A stretch of 64,000 bases of DNA from Telluria beijingensis (GCF_030770395.1 NZ_CP132480.1:1475335-1539334), one strand, 5' to 3'; positions 36,228 to 45,474 are shown, numbered from the stretch's first letter. The notes: generated by a model not told the origin, from the sequence alone. A program made the numbers and translations.

Positions 36228-36385
36228 CGTGAAACGGGAAGCGAATGGGAAGCGGGCGAGTGTAGCACCCGATATCCATTCAGATTTCCATGGATACATC
36301 ATGCAAATATTATTTGCAACTCGTGCATAAAATCCGCATTTCGTATGTCTTGAAAATGCTTTGACGTGACATTAGATTGGTCCCA

Positions 36386-36410
36386 GCGGAATGCTCAATG
36401 GAGGTTCCGC
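36386..36410 (+). promoter_or_regulatory. Upstream hairpin of the hsp20 leader
   Basis: GCGGAA and TTCCGC pair around a 13-base loop in the untranslated leader, just before the ROSE-type hairpin. ROSE elements usually contain one or more such stable stems. A CTTGAAA at about 36349, which could be a sigma32 -35, lies upstream without a convincing -10. Confidence 0.5.
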
Positions 36411-36415
36411 CCTTT

Positions 36416-36438
36416 TATCGCTTAACTTCACAAGGATA
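36416..36438 (+). promoter_or_regulatory. ROSE-type RNA thermometer masking the hsp20 ribosome binding site
   Basis: TATCGCTT pairs with AAGGATA around an eight-base loop. Every base pairs except the single G in TCGCT. This is the U(U/C)GCU/AGGA arrangement with one unpaired G that defines ROSE thermometers of small heat-shock genes. The AAGGA it sequesters is the Shine-Dalgarno sequence for the ATG at 36447. Melting on heating would allow translation. Confidence 0.8.
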
Positions 36439-36446
36439 TGAATACC

Positions 36447-36917
36447 ATGCGTACTTTCGACCTGACTCCCCTGTACCGTTCCGCCATCGGTTTCGATCGC
36501 CTGGCCAGCCTGCTCGAGCAACGCGCCGAAGCGCAGCCGAGCTACCCGCCGTACAACATCGAACTGGTGAGCGAAGACCAGTACCGCATCGTGATGGCGC
36601 TTGCCGGTTTCTCGCGCGACGAAGTCGAGATCGTCACCGAGCGTGACAGCCTGCACGTCACCGGCCGCAAGCAGAAGGACGACGTCCAGCGCACCTTCCT
36701 GCACCGCGGTATCGCCGCCCGCGATTTCGAGCAGCGCTTCCAGCTGGCCAACCACGTGAAGGTCACCACCGCCTCGTTCGACAACGGCATGCTCACCATC
36801 GAACTGGTGCGCGAAGTGCCCGAAGCCCTCAAGCCGCGCAAGATCGCCATCGGCGACGCGAACGGCACTATCGAGGGTGGCAACGTCAAGACCCTGGAAC
36901 AGCGCGAAGCCGCTTGA
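36447..36917 (+). CDS. Hsp20/IbpA-type small heat-shock protein
   Basis: A 156-residue chaperone. The N-terminus MRTFDLTPLYRSAIGFDRL is that of the IbpA/HspH group. The alpha-crystallin domain (about 35-125) contains YRIVMALAGFSRDEVEI and the FEQRFQLANHVKV strand. The dimer-oligomer I-x-I motif appears as KIAI near the end. ATG 36447 is chosen over 36438 because AAGGA at 36432-36436 is ten bases away from it, but only one from the earlier ATG. It holds unfolded proteins for refolding by DnaK/ClpB. Confidence 0.93.
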   Translation: MRTFDLTPLYRSAIGFDRLASLLEQRAEAQPSYPPYNIELVSEDQYRIVMALAGFSRDEVEIVTERDSLHVTGRKQKDDVQRTFLHRGIAARDFEQRFQLANHVKVTTASFDNGMLTIELVREVPEALKPRKIAIGDANGTIEGGNVKTLEQREAA

Positions 36918-36960
36918 GCCCAGTTTGTCGTTAGCGTCACCACGTCGCTAGCGTGAACAC

Positions 36961-36990
36961 GTCGTTCCCGCGCAGGCGGGAACCTAATTT
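36961..36990 (+). repeat. Dispersed palindromic repeat, copy 3
   Basis: The core is TTCCCGCGCAGGCGGGAA, with the common GTCG head. It forms an inverted pair with copy 4, 26 bases downstream, so the pair can make one large cruciform. It lies between hsp20 and the DegP-like gene. Confidence 0.8.
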
Positions 36991-37016
36991 TGCGAGCGTT
37001 GAGGTAACGCGGGCAG

Positions 37017-37046
37017 AACTTGGGTTCCCGCCTGCGCGGGAACGAC
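37017..37046 (-). repeat. Dispersed palindromic repeat, copy 4 (inverted)
   Basis: The reverse complement of this copy matches copy 3 at 27 of 30 positions. The rest of the 36918-37203 gap shows no other clear feature apart from the ribosome binding site CAGGAG before 37204. Confidence 0.8.
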
Positions 37047-37203
37047 CGTTTTGGGGCTGACGAAAGAACGGGTTCCGCTCATCATTAAGGGGCGCCTAAG
37101 CCCCGAGCCTTGTCAACTTAAGCATGATCTAAGGCGGCTGCGCGAAGATACGCCCATCGATACTCAGCATCGATTCAACACATTTTCACCAGGAGCACAC
37201 ACC

Positions 37204-38736
37204 ATGTCGAACCAAAGTGCCGTTACTGCCATCACTGCCAAACGCCTCATGCTGGCCCTGGGTGCCGCAGGCGTCATCGGTGGCGCGGTCGGTGCCATCG
37301 CTGTCAATCACAATAATGCCGTGGCCGAAAGCGCGCCTGCCGTTGCAGCCGCTCCGGTCCAGGCTCCTGCACCGGCGCCAGCGCCGGCCGCCGCCGTGGG
37401 CGCCCCGGCGGCCACCGTGGCCCTGCCAGACTTTACCCGCATCGCCGCCCAGCAGGGTAAGGCGGTGGTCAATATCCGTGTCGTCGGCGGCACCAAGGCC
37501 GCGAATCGCGGCGGCTTGCCGAACCTCGACCCGAGCCACCCCTTCTACGAATTTTTCCGACAGTTTCAGGATCCGCGCTATGCCGAGCGCGGTCGTGAAG
37601 CTCCCGTTTTCGGCGCCGGATCGGGCTTCATCGTAAGCCCGGACGGCGTCATCCTTACCAACGCCCACGTCGTGCAAGGCGCCGACGAGGTCACCGTCAA
37701 GCTGCAGGACCGCCGCGAATTCCGCGCCAAGGTCCTGGGCTCCGACCCGCGCACCGACGTGGCCGTGCTCAAGATCGACGCCAAGGGCCTGCCCGTGGCG
37801 CCGATCGGCAAATCGCAATCGCTGCTGGTGGGCGAGTGGGTGCTGGCCATCGGTTCGCCGTTCGGTCTCGAAAGCACCGTCACCGCCGGCGTGGTCAGCG
37901 CCACCGGCCGCTCGATTTCGGATAACAACGTGCCGTTCATCCAGACCGACGTCGCGGTCAACCCCGGCAACTCGGGCGGCCCGCTGTTCAATACCCGCGG
38001 CGAGGTGGTCGGCATCAACTCGCAGATCTACAGCATGACCGGCGGCTACCAGGGCCTGTCATTCTCGATCCCGATCGACCTCGCGGTGCGCATCAAGGAC
38101 CAGATCGTCGCCACCGGCAAGGTGCAGCACGCCAAGCTGGGCGTGAGCGTGCAAGAGGTCGACCAGGCCTTTGCCGATTCGTTCAAGCTCGACACCGTCG
38201 AGGGCGCCCTGGTGTTCAACGTCGAACGCGGCGGCCCGGCCGAGCGCGCCGGCCTGAAGTCGGGCGACGTGATCCGCGCCGCCAACGGCAAGCCCATCGT
38301 TTCGTCGATCGACCTGCCGGCCATGATGACCCTGTCCAAGCCGGGCGACAAGGTGGCGCTCGATGTCTGGCGCGAAGGTAAACTGCTGCGTGTCGATGCC
38401 ACCCTGGGCAATGCGGCCGACCGGCCGCGCCGCGGCCAGGAGCCGCAACTCGCCGAGGCGGTCGACAACAGCGCCAAGCTGGGCCTGACCCTGCGTCCGC
38501 TGGAGTCGGTCGAGCGCCGCCGCAGCGGCATCGCCAACGGCCTGGTGATCGAGGACGCGTCCGGCGCCGCGATGGTCGCCGGCATCGAGCCGGGCGACGT
38601 GCTCATCTCGGTCAACGGCCGTCCGGTGAGCTCGGTCGAGCAGGTGCGCGACATGGTGTCCAAGGCCAGCAAGTCGGTGGCCTTGCTGATCCAGCGCGGT
38701 AGTGACAAAATCTTCATTCCGGTGCGGATCGGGTAA
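37204..38736 (+). CDS. Do/DegP-family periplasmic serine protease, MucD-like
   Basis: A 510-residue protease. It has an N-terminal signal or anchor (about 13-36), an Ala/Pro linker and a trypsin-like domain. The triad is His in TNAHVV, Asp in RTDVAVLK and Ser in GNSGGPLF. Two PDZ domains follow (about 290-370 and 415-500). It degrades or refolds misfolded envelope proteins. An earlier in-frame start would precede the CAGGAG site and is not supported. It ends 45 bases before a two-component pair, which may be co-transcribed. Confidence 0.93.
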   Translation: MSNQSAVTAITAKRLMLALGAAGVIGGAVGAIAVNHNNAVAESAPAVAAAPVQAPAPAPAPAAAVGAPAATVALPDFTRIAAQQGKAVVNIRVVGGTKAANRGGLPNLDPSHPFYEFFRQFQDPRYAERGREAPVFGAGSGFIVSPDGVILTNAHVVQGADEVTVKLQDRREFRAKVLGSDPRTDVAVLKIDAKGLPVAPIGKSQSLLVGEWVLAIGSPFGLESTVTAGVVSATGRSISDNNVPFIQTDVAVNPGNSGGPLFNTRGEVVGINSQIYSMTGGYQGLSFSIPIDLAVRIKDQIVATGKVQHAKLGVSVQEVDQAFADSFKLDTVEGALVFNVERGGPAERAGLKSGDVIRAANGKPIVSSIDLPAMMTLSKPGDKVALDVWREGKLLRVDATLGNAADRPRRGQEPQLAEAVDNSAKLGLTLRPLESVERRRSGIANGLVIEDASGAAMVAGIEPGDVLISVNGRPVSSVEQVRDMVSKASKSVALLIQRGSDKIFIPVRIG

Positions 38737-38781
38737 GCGCAATCGCGTCCTCCGCCGGCCGGCACAAGGAACAGGGAAATC

Positions 38782-39444
38782 ATGCGGCTACTGCTGGTAG
38801 AAGACGATACGATGATCGGCGAAGTGGTGCTCGACCTGCTCAGGGCCGAGCACTACGCCGTCGACTGGGTCAAGGACGGCGAGATGGCCGACACGGCCCT
38901 GCTGCAGAACCAGAACTACGACCTGGTGCTGCTCGACCTGGGGCTGCCGCGCAAGGACGGCCTCGAAGTGCTGCGCTCGATGCGCTCGCGAAAAGACCGC
39001 ACGCCGGTCCTGGTCGCCACCGCGCGCGACTCGGTCCAGCAGCGCATCGCCGGCCTGGACGCCGGCGCCGACGACTACGTGCTCAAGCCCTACGACCTCG
39101 ACGAGCTGCTGGCGCGCATCCGCGCACTGCTGCGCCGCGCCGCCGGGCGCGCCGAGCCGATCTTCGAATACCGCAACATCGCCATCAATCCCGCCACCCG
39201 CGAAGTGCTGGTCGACGGCACCGGGGTGTCGCTGTCGGCGCGCGAATGGGCGGTGCTCGAAGCCCTGGTGGCGCGCCCCGGCGCAGTGCTGTCGCGGGCG
39301 CAGCTGGAAGAAAAACTGTACAGCTGGCGCGACGAAGTCTCGAGCAACGCGGTCGAAGTCTATATCCACGGCCTGCGCAAGAAACTGGGCAGTGACCTGA
39401 TCCAGAACGTGCGCGGCGTCGGCTATATGGTGCCCAAGGCATGA
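38782..39444 (+). CDS. OmpR-family response regulator, QseB/PmrA-like
   Basis: A 220-residue regulator. The receiver domain has the acidic pocket EDD at 7-9, phosphoacceptor Asp52 (LLDLGLPRKDG) and the conserved Lys in LKPYD. A winged-helix DNA-binding domain follows (LSAREWAVLEALVARPG, SNAVEVYIHGLRKKLG). It overlaps the histidine kinase gene by four bases (ATGA), showing that they form a cognate pair. Targets are unknown. Confidence 0.94.
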   Translation: MRLLLVEDDTMIGEVVLDLLRAEHYAVDWVKDGEMADTALLQNQNYDLVLLDLGLPRKDGLEVLRSMRSRKDRTPVLVATARDSVQQRIAGLDAGADDYVLKPYDLDELLARIRALLRRAAGRAEPIFEYRNIAINPATREVLVDGTGVSLSAREWAVLEALVARPGAVLSRAQLEEKLYSWRDEVSSNAVEVYIHGLRKKLGSDLIQNVRGVGYMVPKA

Positions 39445-40781
39445 AAATGACGCACTCGCTGCGCGGGCGCCTGCTCTGGTTCCTGCTCGCGGCGATCACC
39501 CTGGCGGCGGTGGCGCAGGCGACGATCGCCTACCGCACCGCGCTGCACGACGCCGACCAGATCTTCGACTACCACATGCAGCAGATGGCGCTGTCGCTGC
39601 GTTCCGGCACGCCGCTGTCGAACGACGAGGCGCGCGCCCGCATGGAAGCCGAGAGCAGCGCCAGCGGCAACGACGATATGGTGGTGCAGATGTGGTCGCC
39701 CGACGGCGCCCAGATGTTCCACAGCGTCTCGCGCGCGCGCCTGCCGCAGCGCGCGGTGCTGGGCTTTTCCAATGTGCGCGCCAACGGCACCACCTACCGC
39801 GTGTTCTCGATCCAGACCTCGAACCAGACCGTGCAGGTCGCGCAAGACCTGGCCGTGCGCCGCAATATGGCGGGTAATCTCGCCTTGCGCACGCTGGGCC
39901 CGGTCGCGGTCATGATGCCGATCCTGATGCTGGTGGTGTGGTGGGTCGTGAGCGGCTCGCTGCAGCCGGTGGCGCGGGTGCGTTCGCAGGTGGCATCGCG
40001 CCAGGCCGACGACCTGTCGCCGGTGTCGGATACCGGCTTGCCCGACGAGGTGCGGCCGCTGGTGCAGGAGCTGAACCTGCTGTTCGGCCGCGTGAAAACC
40101 GCCTTCGACGCGCAGCAGCATTTCGTGGCCGACGCCGCGCACGAGCTTCGCACGCCGCTGGCCGCGCTGCGCCTGCAGGCGCAGAGCCTGGACCGCGCCG
40201 ACACGCCGGAAGCGCGCCGCACGGCGGTAGGGCGCCTGACCGCCGGCATCGACCGCGCCACCCGCCTGGTCGAGCAATTGCTGGTGCTGGCGCGGCAAGA
40301 GGCGACGGCGGCCGAGGGCGCGGTATCGCGCCCGGTCGACCTGGCGGATCTCGCGCGCCGCACCGTGGCCGACCTGGCCGGCGTGGCCGCCGCCAAGGGC
40401 GTCGACCTGGGCGTGCAGCAGGCCGACCCGGCCACGGTCGATGGCCAGCCCGACGCGCTGCAGATCCTGCTGCGCAACCTGGTCGACAACGCGGTCAAGT
40501 ACACGCCTGGCGGCGGCACGGTCGACATCTCGGTGCAGCACGAGGCAGGCAATATCGTGGTGCAGGTCGAGGACAGCGGGCCGGGCATCCCGCCTGAAGA
40601 ACGCGAACGCGTGTTCGACCGCTTCTACCGCGTGGCCGGCAGCGAGGCCGCCGGCAGCGGCCTGGGACTGGCCATCATCAAGGCGATCGCCGAGCGCCAC
40701 GGCGCGACCCTGGCGCTGGACGCTTCGCAGCGCCTTGGCGGATTGAAGGCGGTCGTCACGTTTAACTCGCCCTCGCGGTAG
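39441..40781 (+). CDS. Sensor histidine kinase, QseC-like
   Basis: A 446-residue membrane kinase. Two membrane helices (about 11-31 and 150-172) flank a periplasmic sensor of about 120 residues. HisKA has the phosphoacceptor His in ADAAHELRTPLAALRLQ. The ATPase domain has the N box NLVDNAVKYTP, the G1 box DSGPGIP and the G2 box GSGLGLAI. The partner is the response regulator whose stop it overlaps. The signal is unknown; proximity to the DegP-like protease suggests envelope stress. Confidence 0.93.
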   Translation: MKMTHSLRGRLLWFLLAAITLAAVAQATIAYRTALHDADQIFDYHMQQMALSLRSGTPLSNDEARARMEAESSASGNDDMVVQMWSPDGAQMFHSVSRARLPQRAVLGFSNVRANGTTYRVFSIQTSNQTVQVAQDLAVRRNMAGNLALRTLGPVAVMMPILMLVVWWVVSGSLQPVARVRSQVASRQADDLSPVSDTGLPDEVRPLVQELNLLFGRVKTAFDAQQHFVADAAHELRTPLAALRLQAQSLDRADTPEARRTAVGRLTAGIDRATRLVEQLLVLARQEATAAEGAVSRPVDLADLARRTVADLAGVAAAKGVDLGVQQADPATVDGQPDALQILLRNLVDNAVKYTPGGGTVDISVQHEAGNIVVQVEDSGPGIPPEERERVFDRFYRVAGSEAAGSGLGLAIIKAIAERHGATLALDASQRLGGLKAVVTFNSPSR

Positions 40782-40834
40782 AATGATCGGTTCCGCGGGC
40801 CTGCGTGGCCCGCATTGCAGAGAACGAGGAATCG

Positions 40835-41965
40835 ATGAACAAGAAGATGTTGGCTGTGGCCGTGATGTCGACGGCCGCAGGCGTGGCGCCTGCCCAGGAA
40901 GTGGTCAGGATCGCCCACGTGGCCGGATTGACCGGCCCGGTGGCGTATTTTGGCAAGGACACCGAGAACGGCGCGCGCATGGCGATCGAGGCGCTCAATG
41001 CGCGCGGCGTGACGATCGGCGGCAAGAAGGTCACCTTCCAGCTGGTGGCCGAGGACGACGCGGCCGATCCGAAGCAGGCCACCACCGTGGCGCAGAAGCT
41101 GGTCGACGCGAAAGTGAATGGCGTGATCGGCCACCAGACCTCGGGCACCACGATCCCGGCTTCCAAGATCTATCACACCGCGGGCATCCCGCAGATCTCG
41201 CACTCGAGCACCAGCCCGAAATACACCCAGCAAGGCTTCAACACGGCGTTTCGCGTGATCGCCAACGACGTGCAGCTGGGCCAGGCGCTGGGCCGCTACG
41301 CGACCGGCACGATGAAGGCGAAGCGGGTGGCGGTGGTGGACGATCGCACCGCCTATGGCCAGGGCCTGGCGACCGAGTTCTCGCGCAGCCTGCAGAAGCA
41401 GGGCGGCAGCGTGGTCGCGCGCGAGTTCACCAACGACAAGGCGACCGACTTTTCCGCCATCGTTACCCGCATCCGCGCCACCAGGCCCGACCTGGTGTTC
41501 TTCGGCGGGATGAACGCGACCGCCGGCCCGATGCTGCGCCAGATGAAGCAGCTGGGCATGAACGTGCGCATGATGGGCGGCGACGGCATCTGCTCGGACG
41601 AGATCCATAAACTGTCGGGCGGCACCATGGGCGATGGCCAGGTGGTGTGCGCGGAGGCGGGCGGCGTGCAGGGCGACGCCAAGGCCGGCATGGACAGGTT
41701 CCGCGCCGACTACAGGAAGCGCTTTGGCATCGACGTCCAGATCAATGCGCCGTATGCCTACGATGCGACGATGGCCATGGCCGAGGCGATGGTGAAGGCC
41801 AGATCGGCCGCGCCGGCCAAGTACCTTCCGGTGCTGGCCAGGATCGAGTACAAGGGTGTGACCGGGCCGATCGCGTTCGATGCGCGCGGCGATATTCGTG
41901 ATGGCACGATCACGCTGTATACCTTCAAGGGCGGCAAGCGTTCGCTGCTGACCGTCACGAAATAA
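40835..41965 (+). CDS. Branched-chain amino acid-type ABC substrate-binding protein, LivJ-like
   Basis: A 376-residue periplasmic binding protein with a short signal peptide ending VAPAQ near residue 21. The type I two-lobe fold is shown by IAHVAGLTGPVAYFGKDTENGARMAIEALNARG and GVIGHQTSGTTIPASKIY. No Liv permease or ATPase genes are adjacent, so it must work with a transporter encoded elsewhere. GAACGAGGA gives the ribosome binding site for 40835. Confidence 0.92.
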   Translation: MNKKMLAVAVMSTAAGVAPAQEVVRIAHVAGLTGPVAYFGKDTENGARMAIEALNARGVTIGGKKVTFQLVAEDDAADPKQATTVAQKLVDAKVNGVIGHQTSGTTIPASKIYHTAGIPQISHSSTSPKYTQQGFNTAFRVIANDVQLGQALGRYATGTMKAKRVAVVDDRTAYGQGLATEFSRSLQKQGGSVVAREFTNDKATDFSAIVTRIRATRPDLVFFGGMNATAGPMLRQMKQLGMNVRMMGGDGICSDEIHKLSGGTMGDGQVVCAEAGGVQGDAKAGMDRFRADYRKRFGIDVQINAPYAYDATMAMAEAMVKARSAAPAKYLPVLARIEYKGVTGPIAFDARGDIRDGTITLYTFKGGKRSLLTVTK

Positions 41966-41974
41966 ATCGTGCGG

Positions 41975-41997
41975 GCCCGCCGTGCAAGGCGGCGGGC
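41975..41997. other. Hairpin between convergent genes
   Basis: GCCCGCCG and CGGCGGGC pair around seven bases, between the binding-protein gene and the convergent unknown gene. There is no T run on either side, so it is at best a weak bidirectional end signal. Confidence 0.4.
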
Positions 41998-42773
41998 TAG
42001 TCGTATTCCGGCCGTTTGAGCACGTGACGGAAGGTCGGCTCGATGTTCATCGCATGCAGGTGCCTTACGATGTCTTCCAGCGTCGCGTCTTTCAGCAGCA
42101 GTCCCGCCTGCGTGGCGGCGTGGATCGCGCGCGGCGCGGGCACGCTTTGCGCGACGACAGGCTTGGGGTGTGCAGGCTCGCCCGCCGGCGCCAGCGCGTC
42201 GAACACCCGCTCGAACTGCTCCTCGCCGAAACTCTCCAACCCTTCCAGAAACGCTGCCTGGCCCAGCGGCGGCGGCGCCATGTCCAGCCCCGCCTCGTCG
42301 GCGAACGAAGCGCCCATGCCCGGATGAATGAAGGCGGCCCACTTGCCGGTGCGCGGGTGCCGGCAGGGCGGCAGCGCGACCGGTGCGCGCACGGCGTCCG
42401 GCGCCAGCTCGACCTCGGGGAAGTACGCATCGCGCAGGCGTTCGAGGAAGGCCTGCGCACGGTCGGCCGGCACCGGCGTCGCCAGCGACAGCCACAGGTA
42501 ATAGGCGTCGCCGCCCGAGATGCTCACCGCCGGCGCGGGCAGGCCGATCTCTTGCAGCGTGTTGGCGACCTCGCACAGCCGCAGCCAGTGGGCGTCGCCC
42601 TCGAGGCCCTTGGCCTTGCGGAAGGGGATCATCATGGCGCGCGCCAGGCCGTCGTCGCCGGTCAGGCTGATGGGCAGGTTCTGCTGGCCAAGCAGGTGCG
42701 GCGCCAACACGTCGGGCGGCGGCGCATCCGCGGGAAGATAGAGCCGCATCAGTTCGGCGATCAGTTTTTGCAT
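41997..42773 (-). CDS. Uncharacterised protein with a degenerate primase (AEP)-like domain
   Basis: A 258-residue soluble protein. Residues 25-165 follow the order of archaeo-eukaryotic-type primase domains of TOTE/LigD kind. HLLGQQNLPISL matches the strand before the first acidic motif, SISGGDAYYLWLSLATPVPADRAQAF the SxSGxGxHxW motif, and LPPCRHPRTGKWAAFIHP the last basic motif. Catalytic acids and the His are replaced, so it is probably inactive as a primase. This assignment is by eye and tentative; otherwise the protein is hypothetical. ATG 42773 is taken as start. Confidence 0.65.
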   Translation of the reverse strand: MQKLIAELMRLYLPADAPPPDVLAPHLLGQQNLPISLTGDDGLARAMMIPFRKAKGLEGDAHWLRLCEVANTLQEIGLPAPAVSISGGDAYYLWLSLATPVPADRAQAFLERLRDAYFPEVELAPDAVRAPVALPPCRHPRTGKWAAFIHPGMGASFADEAGLDMAPPPLGQAAFLEGLESFGEEQFERVFDALAPAGEPAHPKPVVAQSVPAPRAIHAATQAGLLLKDATLEDIVRHLHAMNIEPTFRHVLKRPEYD

Positions 42774-43108
42774 GATGGTGTGGGTCTTGCATGAAAGGCG
42801 GTATTTTGACACAGCGCGCCCGTGGCGCGCAGCCAACACGCGATGTCCAGTCGTGTATTCGCGCGATTACTTTTTTTGCGATTAAACGCAATAAAAAGAA
42901 AATATGATTATCGATAAAAATGCGCCGATATCAATTCAATGCGGTTTTTATAAAATATCGCGATTTAAGTAATCGCATATATTTCCTATGTGAAATTGCG
43001 TAAATAATCGATGTAAATTCGGTTGCAAGCCGCATTAAAATCCCGCATTCTCGACTCCGCATGCGATATGAATCGCGGCGAATAAAACAAAATCCAACGG
43101 AGACGAGA
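42774..43108. other. AT-rich intergenic region with GCGATTA repeats
   Basis: This 335-base gap is much AT-richer than the rest. It has GCGATTA at 42863-42869 and 42878-42884, and a palindrome GCGATT-TAAGT-AATCGC at 42960-42976. These may be binding sites for a regulator of the downstream arabinanase gene. No credible small gene or terminator was seen. Confidence 0.4.
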
Positions 43109-45457
43109 TTGAACACTAAAACCATATCCCTGTGGGGAGCATGGGCCGCATTGGTATCGGCCATGCTTTCCCCGAATGCCGCCGCCCAGGCGGTTCCCGC
43201 CCCGATCGCCTTCCAGAATGCCTCGGTCCACGATCCCTCGGTGGTCAAGGTCGGCGATACCTTCTATGTATTCGGCTCTCACCTCGCCGCCGCCAAATCG
43301 CGCGACCTGATGAAATGGCAGCAGGTCAGCGAAGGCGTGAATGCAAACAATCCGTTATTTCGCAAGGGCGCATCGAATGTGCTGACCGAATTAAAGGAAA
43401 CATTCGACTGGGCGCAATCCACCACCCTGTGGGCGGCCGATGTCAGGCAGCTGGCGGACGGCAAATTCTATATGTATTACAACGCCTGCAAGGGCGATTC
43501 GCCGCGCTCCGCCATGGGCATCGCGGTGGCCGATCATGTCGAAGGCCCATATGTCGATAAAGGCATCTTCCTCAAATCCGGCATGTGGGGACAGGCCAGC
43601 CACGATGGCACGGTGTACGACGCCATGAAGCATCCGAACGCGGTCGACCCGCATGTGTTTTCGGACAAGGCCGGCAGGCTGTGGATGATCTATGGCTCGT
43701 ATTCGGGCGGCATCTTCATCATGCAGATGAATCCGGCGACCGGCTTTCCATTGCCGGGGCAGGGCTATGGCAAGCGCCTGATGGGCGGCAACCACGCGCG
43801 CATCGAGGGCGCCTTCGTCATGTACAGCCCGGCCACCGCGTACTACTACATGTTCACCTCGTTCGGCGGCCTGGATGCGAGCGGTGGCTACAATATGCGG
43901 GTGGCGCGTTCGCTCCAGCCCGACGGCCCCTACCTCGATGCCGAGGGCGTCGACATGGCGCAGGTGAAGTCCGACCCGGCCCGGCCGCTGTTCGACGATG
44001 CCTCGATCGCGCCGCACGGCGTCAAGCTGATGGGCAGCTTCCTGTTCGAGCGTGAACTCGGCGATGGCGGCGCCGGCATCGGCACCGGCTATGTCTCGCC
44101 AGGCCACAACTCGGCCTACGTCGATCCCGCCACCGGCAAGCACTTCCTGGTGTTCCACGCGCGCTTCCCCGAGCGCGGCGAGCAGCACGAGGTCCGCGTG
44201 CACCAGATGTTCATGAACGCCGACGGCTGGCCGGTGGTGGCGCCTTACCGCTACGCCAACGAGACCCTGGGCACGGTGCGGCGCGAGTTCGTGCAGGGCG
44301 ACTACATGCTGGTCAACCACGGCAAGGACATCTCGGCCACCATCAAGAAGTCGCAGCACATCACCCTGAACCCGAACGGCACCGTGGGCGGCGCCGTCGG
44401 CGGCAGCTGGATCCTCAGCGGCAGCAACGGGGTCGAGATCCGCCTGCCCGGCGCTTCTCCGTACAAGGGCGTGTTCGTCAACCAGTGGAGCGAGGCCGCC
44501 AAGACCTATGTGATGACCTTCTCGGCGCTGTCGCGCGAAGGCGTGGCGCTGTTCGGCAGCCGCCTGCCGCCGCGCACCGATGTCCAGGTGGCGAACGCCA
44601 TCGCCAATGAACTCAGCCTGGGCAACACCAGCGCCATCACCGCCGACCTGGCGCTACCCACCAGCGGCGCGCGCGGCGCGGTGATCGGCTGGACCTCGTC
44701 CAACCCGGCCGTGATCAGCCACACCGGCGTCGTCACCAGCCCGGCCGGCGGCGACGTCAACGTCACCCTGACCGCGCGCATCGCCAAGGGCAATACGGTG
44801 GTCTTCAAGAGCTTCGCCGTCACCGTGCGCAAGGCCGCCGGCCTGCTGGCCCACTATGCCTTCGACGGCAACCTGGCCGACTCGAACGGCATCTTCGGCG
44901 CCGGCGCCGTCACCGGCAACCGCATCGACGCCGCCGGGGGCAGCATCGGCTACGAGACTGGCGTGAAGGGCCAGGCGGCCGTGTTCAATGGCGCGAGCGG
45001 AGTACGCCTGCCGAACGGCCTGGTCTCGTCCAACAACTACAGCGTGGCGCTGTGGCTCAAGCCGGCCCAATTGACCGCTTTCAGCACCACCTTCTTCGGC
45101 GCGCGCACGACCGATTCGTGGATCAGCCTCCTGCCGATGGGGCACGAGTTCGTCGGCGGCGCCTCGATGCTGTGGTCCGGCACCAGCTGGTATGACGCCG
45201 GCCTGGGCATGAACATCCCTGTCGGACGCTGGTCGCACGTCGCGTTCACCGTCAGGAATGGCGCGGTCAATGTCTACGTCGATGGCATGAAGCGCTTCAG
45301 CGGCGTGAACTTCCCGCACGTGTTCACGAACGCGAACGGCGTGTTCGCGCTCGGCGTGAACTGGTGGGATACGCCGTACCGCGGATCGATGGACGACTTG
45401 CGCATCTATGGCGCGGCCCTGGGCGATGCCGACGTCGCGGCCCTCGCGCGCCAATAA
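43109..45457 (+). CDS. Secreted GH43 arabinan endo-1,5-alpha-arabinosidase, multidomain
   Basis: A TTG start at 43109 is preferred. It follows CGGAGACGAGA and gives a signal peptide of normal length (about 1-27, ending NAAAQA); the ATG at 43061 would add 16 charged residues. The GH43 propeller has the three acids: Asp in VHDPSVV, Asp in NAVDPHVF and Glu in RIEGAFVMY. A GH43 C-terminal beta domain, an Ig-like atrophied repeat (WTSSNPAVISHTGVVTSP) and a C-terminal LamG/concanavalin domain follow. It probably cuts arabinan outside the cell. A PEP-CTERM gene follows 17 bases on. Confidence 0.9.
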   Translation: MNTKTISLWGAWAALVSAMLSPNAAAQAVPAPIAFQNASVHDPSVVKVGDTFYVFGSHLAAAKSRDLMKWQQVSEGVNANNPLFRKGASNVLTELKETFDWAQSTTLWAADVRQLADGKFYMYYNACKGDSPRSAMGIAVADHVEGPYVDKGIFLKSGMWGQASHDGTVYDAMKHPNAVDPHVFSDKAGRLWMIYGSYSGGIFIMQMNPATGFPLPGQGYGKRLMGGNHARIEGAFVMYSPATAYYYMFTSFGGLDASGGYNMRVARSLQPDGPYLDAEGVDMAQVKSDPARPLFDDASIAPHGVKLMGSFLFERELGDGGAGIGTGYVSPGHNSAYVDPATGKHFLVFHARFPERGEQHEVRVHQMFMNADGWPVVAPYRYANETLGTVRREFVQGDYMLVNHGKDISATIKKSQHITLNPNGTVGGAVGGSWILSGSNGVEIRLPGASPYKGVFVNQWSEAAKTYVMTFSALSREGVALFGSRLPPRTDVQVANAIANELSLGNTSAITADLALPTSGARGAVIGWTSSNPAVISHTGVVTSPAGGDVNVTLTARIAKGNTVVFKSFAVTVRKAAGLLAHYAFDGNLADSNGIFGAGAVTGNRIDAAGGSIGYETGVKGQAAVFNGASGVRLPNGLVSSNNYSVALWLKPAQLTAFSTTFFGARTTDSWISLLPMGHEFVGGASMLWSGTSWYDAGLGMNIPVGRWSHVAFTVRNGAVNVYVDGMKRFSGVNFPHVFTNANGVFALGVNWWDTPYRGSMDDLRIYGAALGDADVAALARQ

Positions 45458-45474
45458 CCCATAAGGAGAACTGC

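Noticed and set aside
42871..42895. T7-TTGCG-loop-CGCAA-AAAA near the 5' side of the arabinanase region, as a terminator
   Set aside because: The stem is only five bases and the T run precedes it on the plus strand; on the minus strand no T run follows the stem either.
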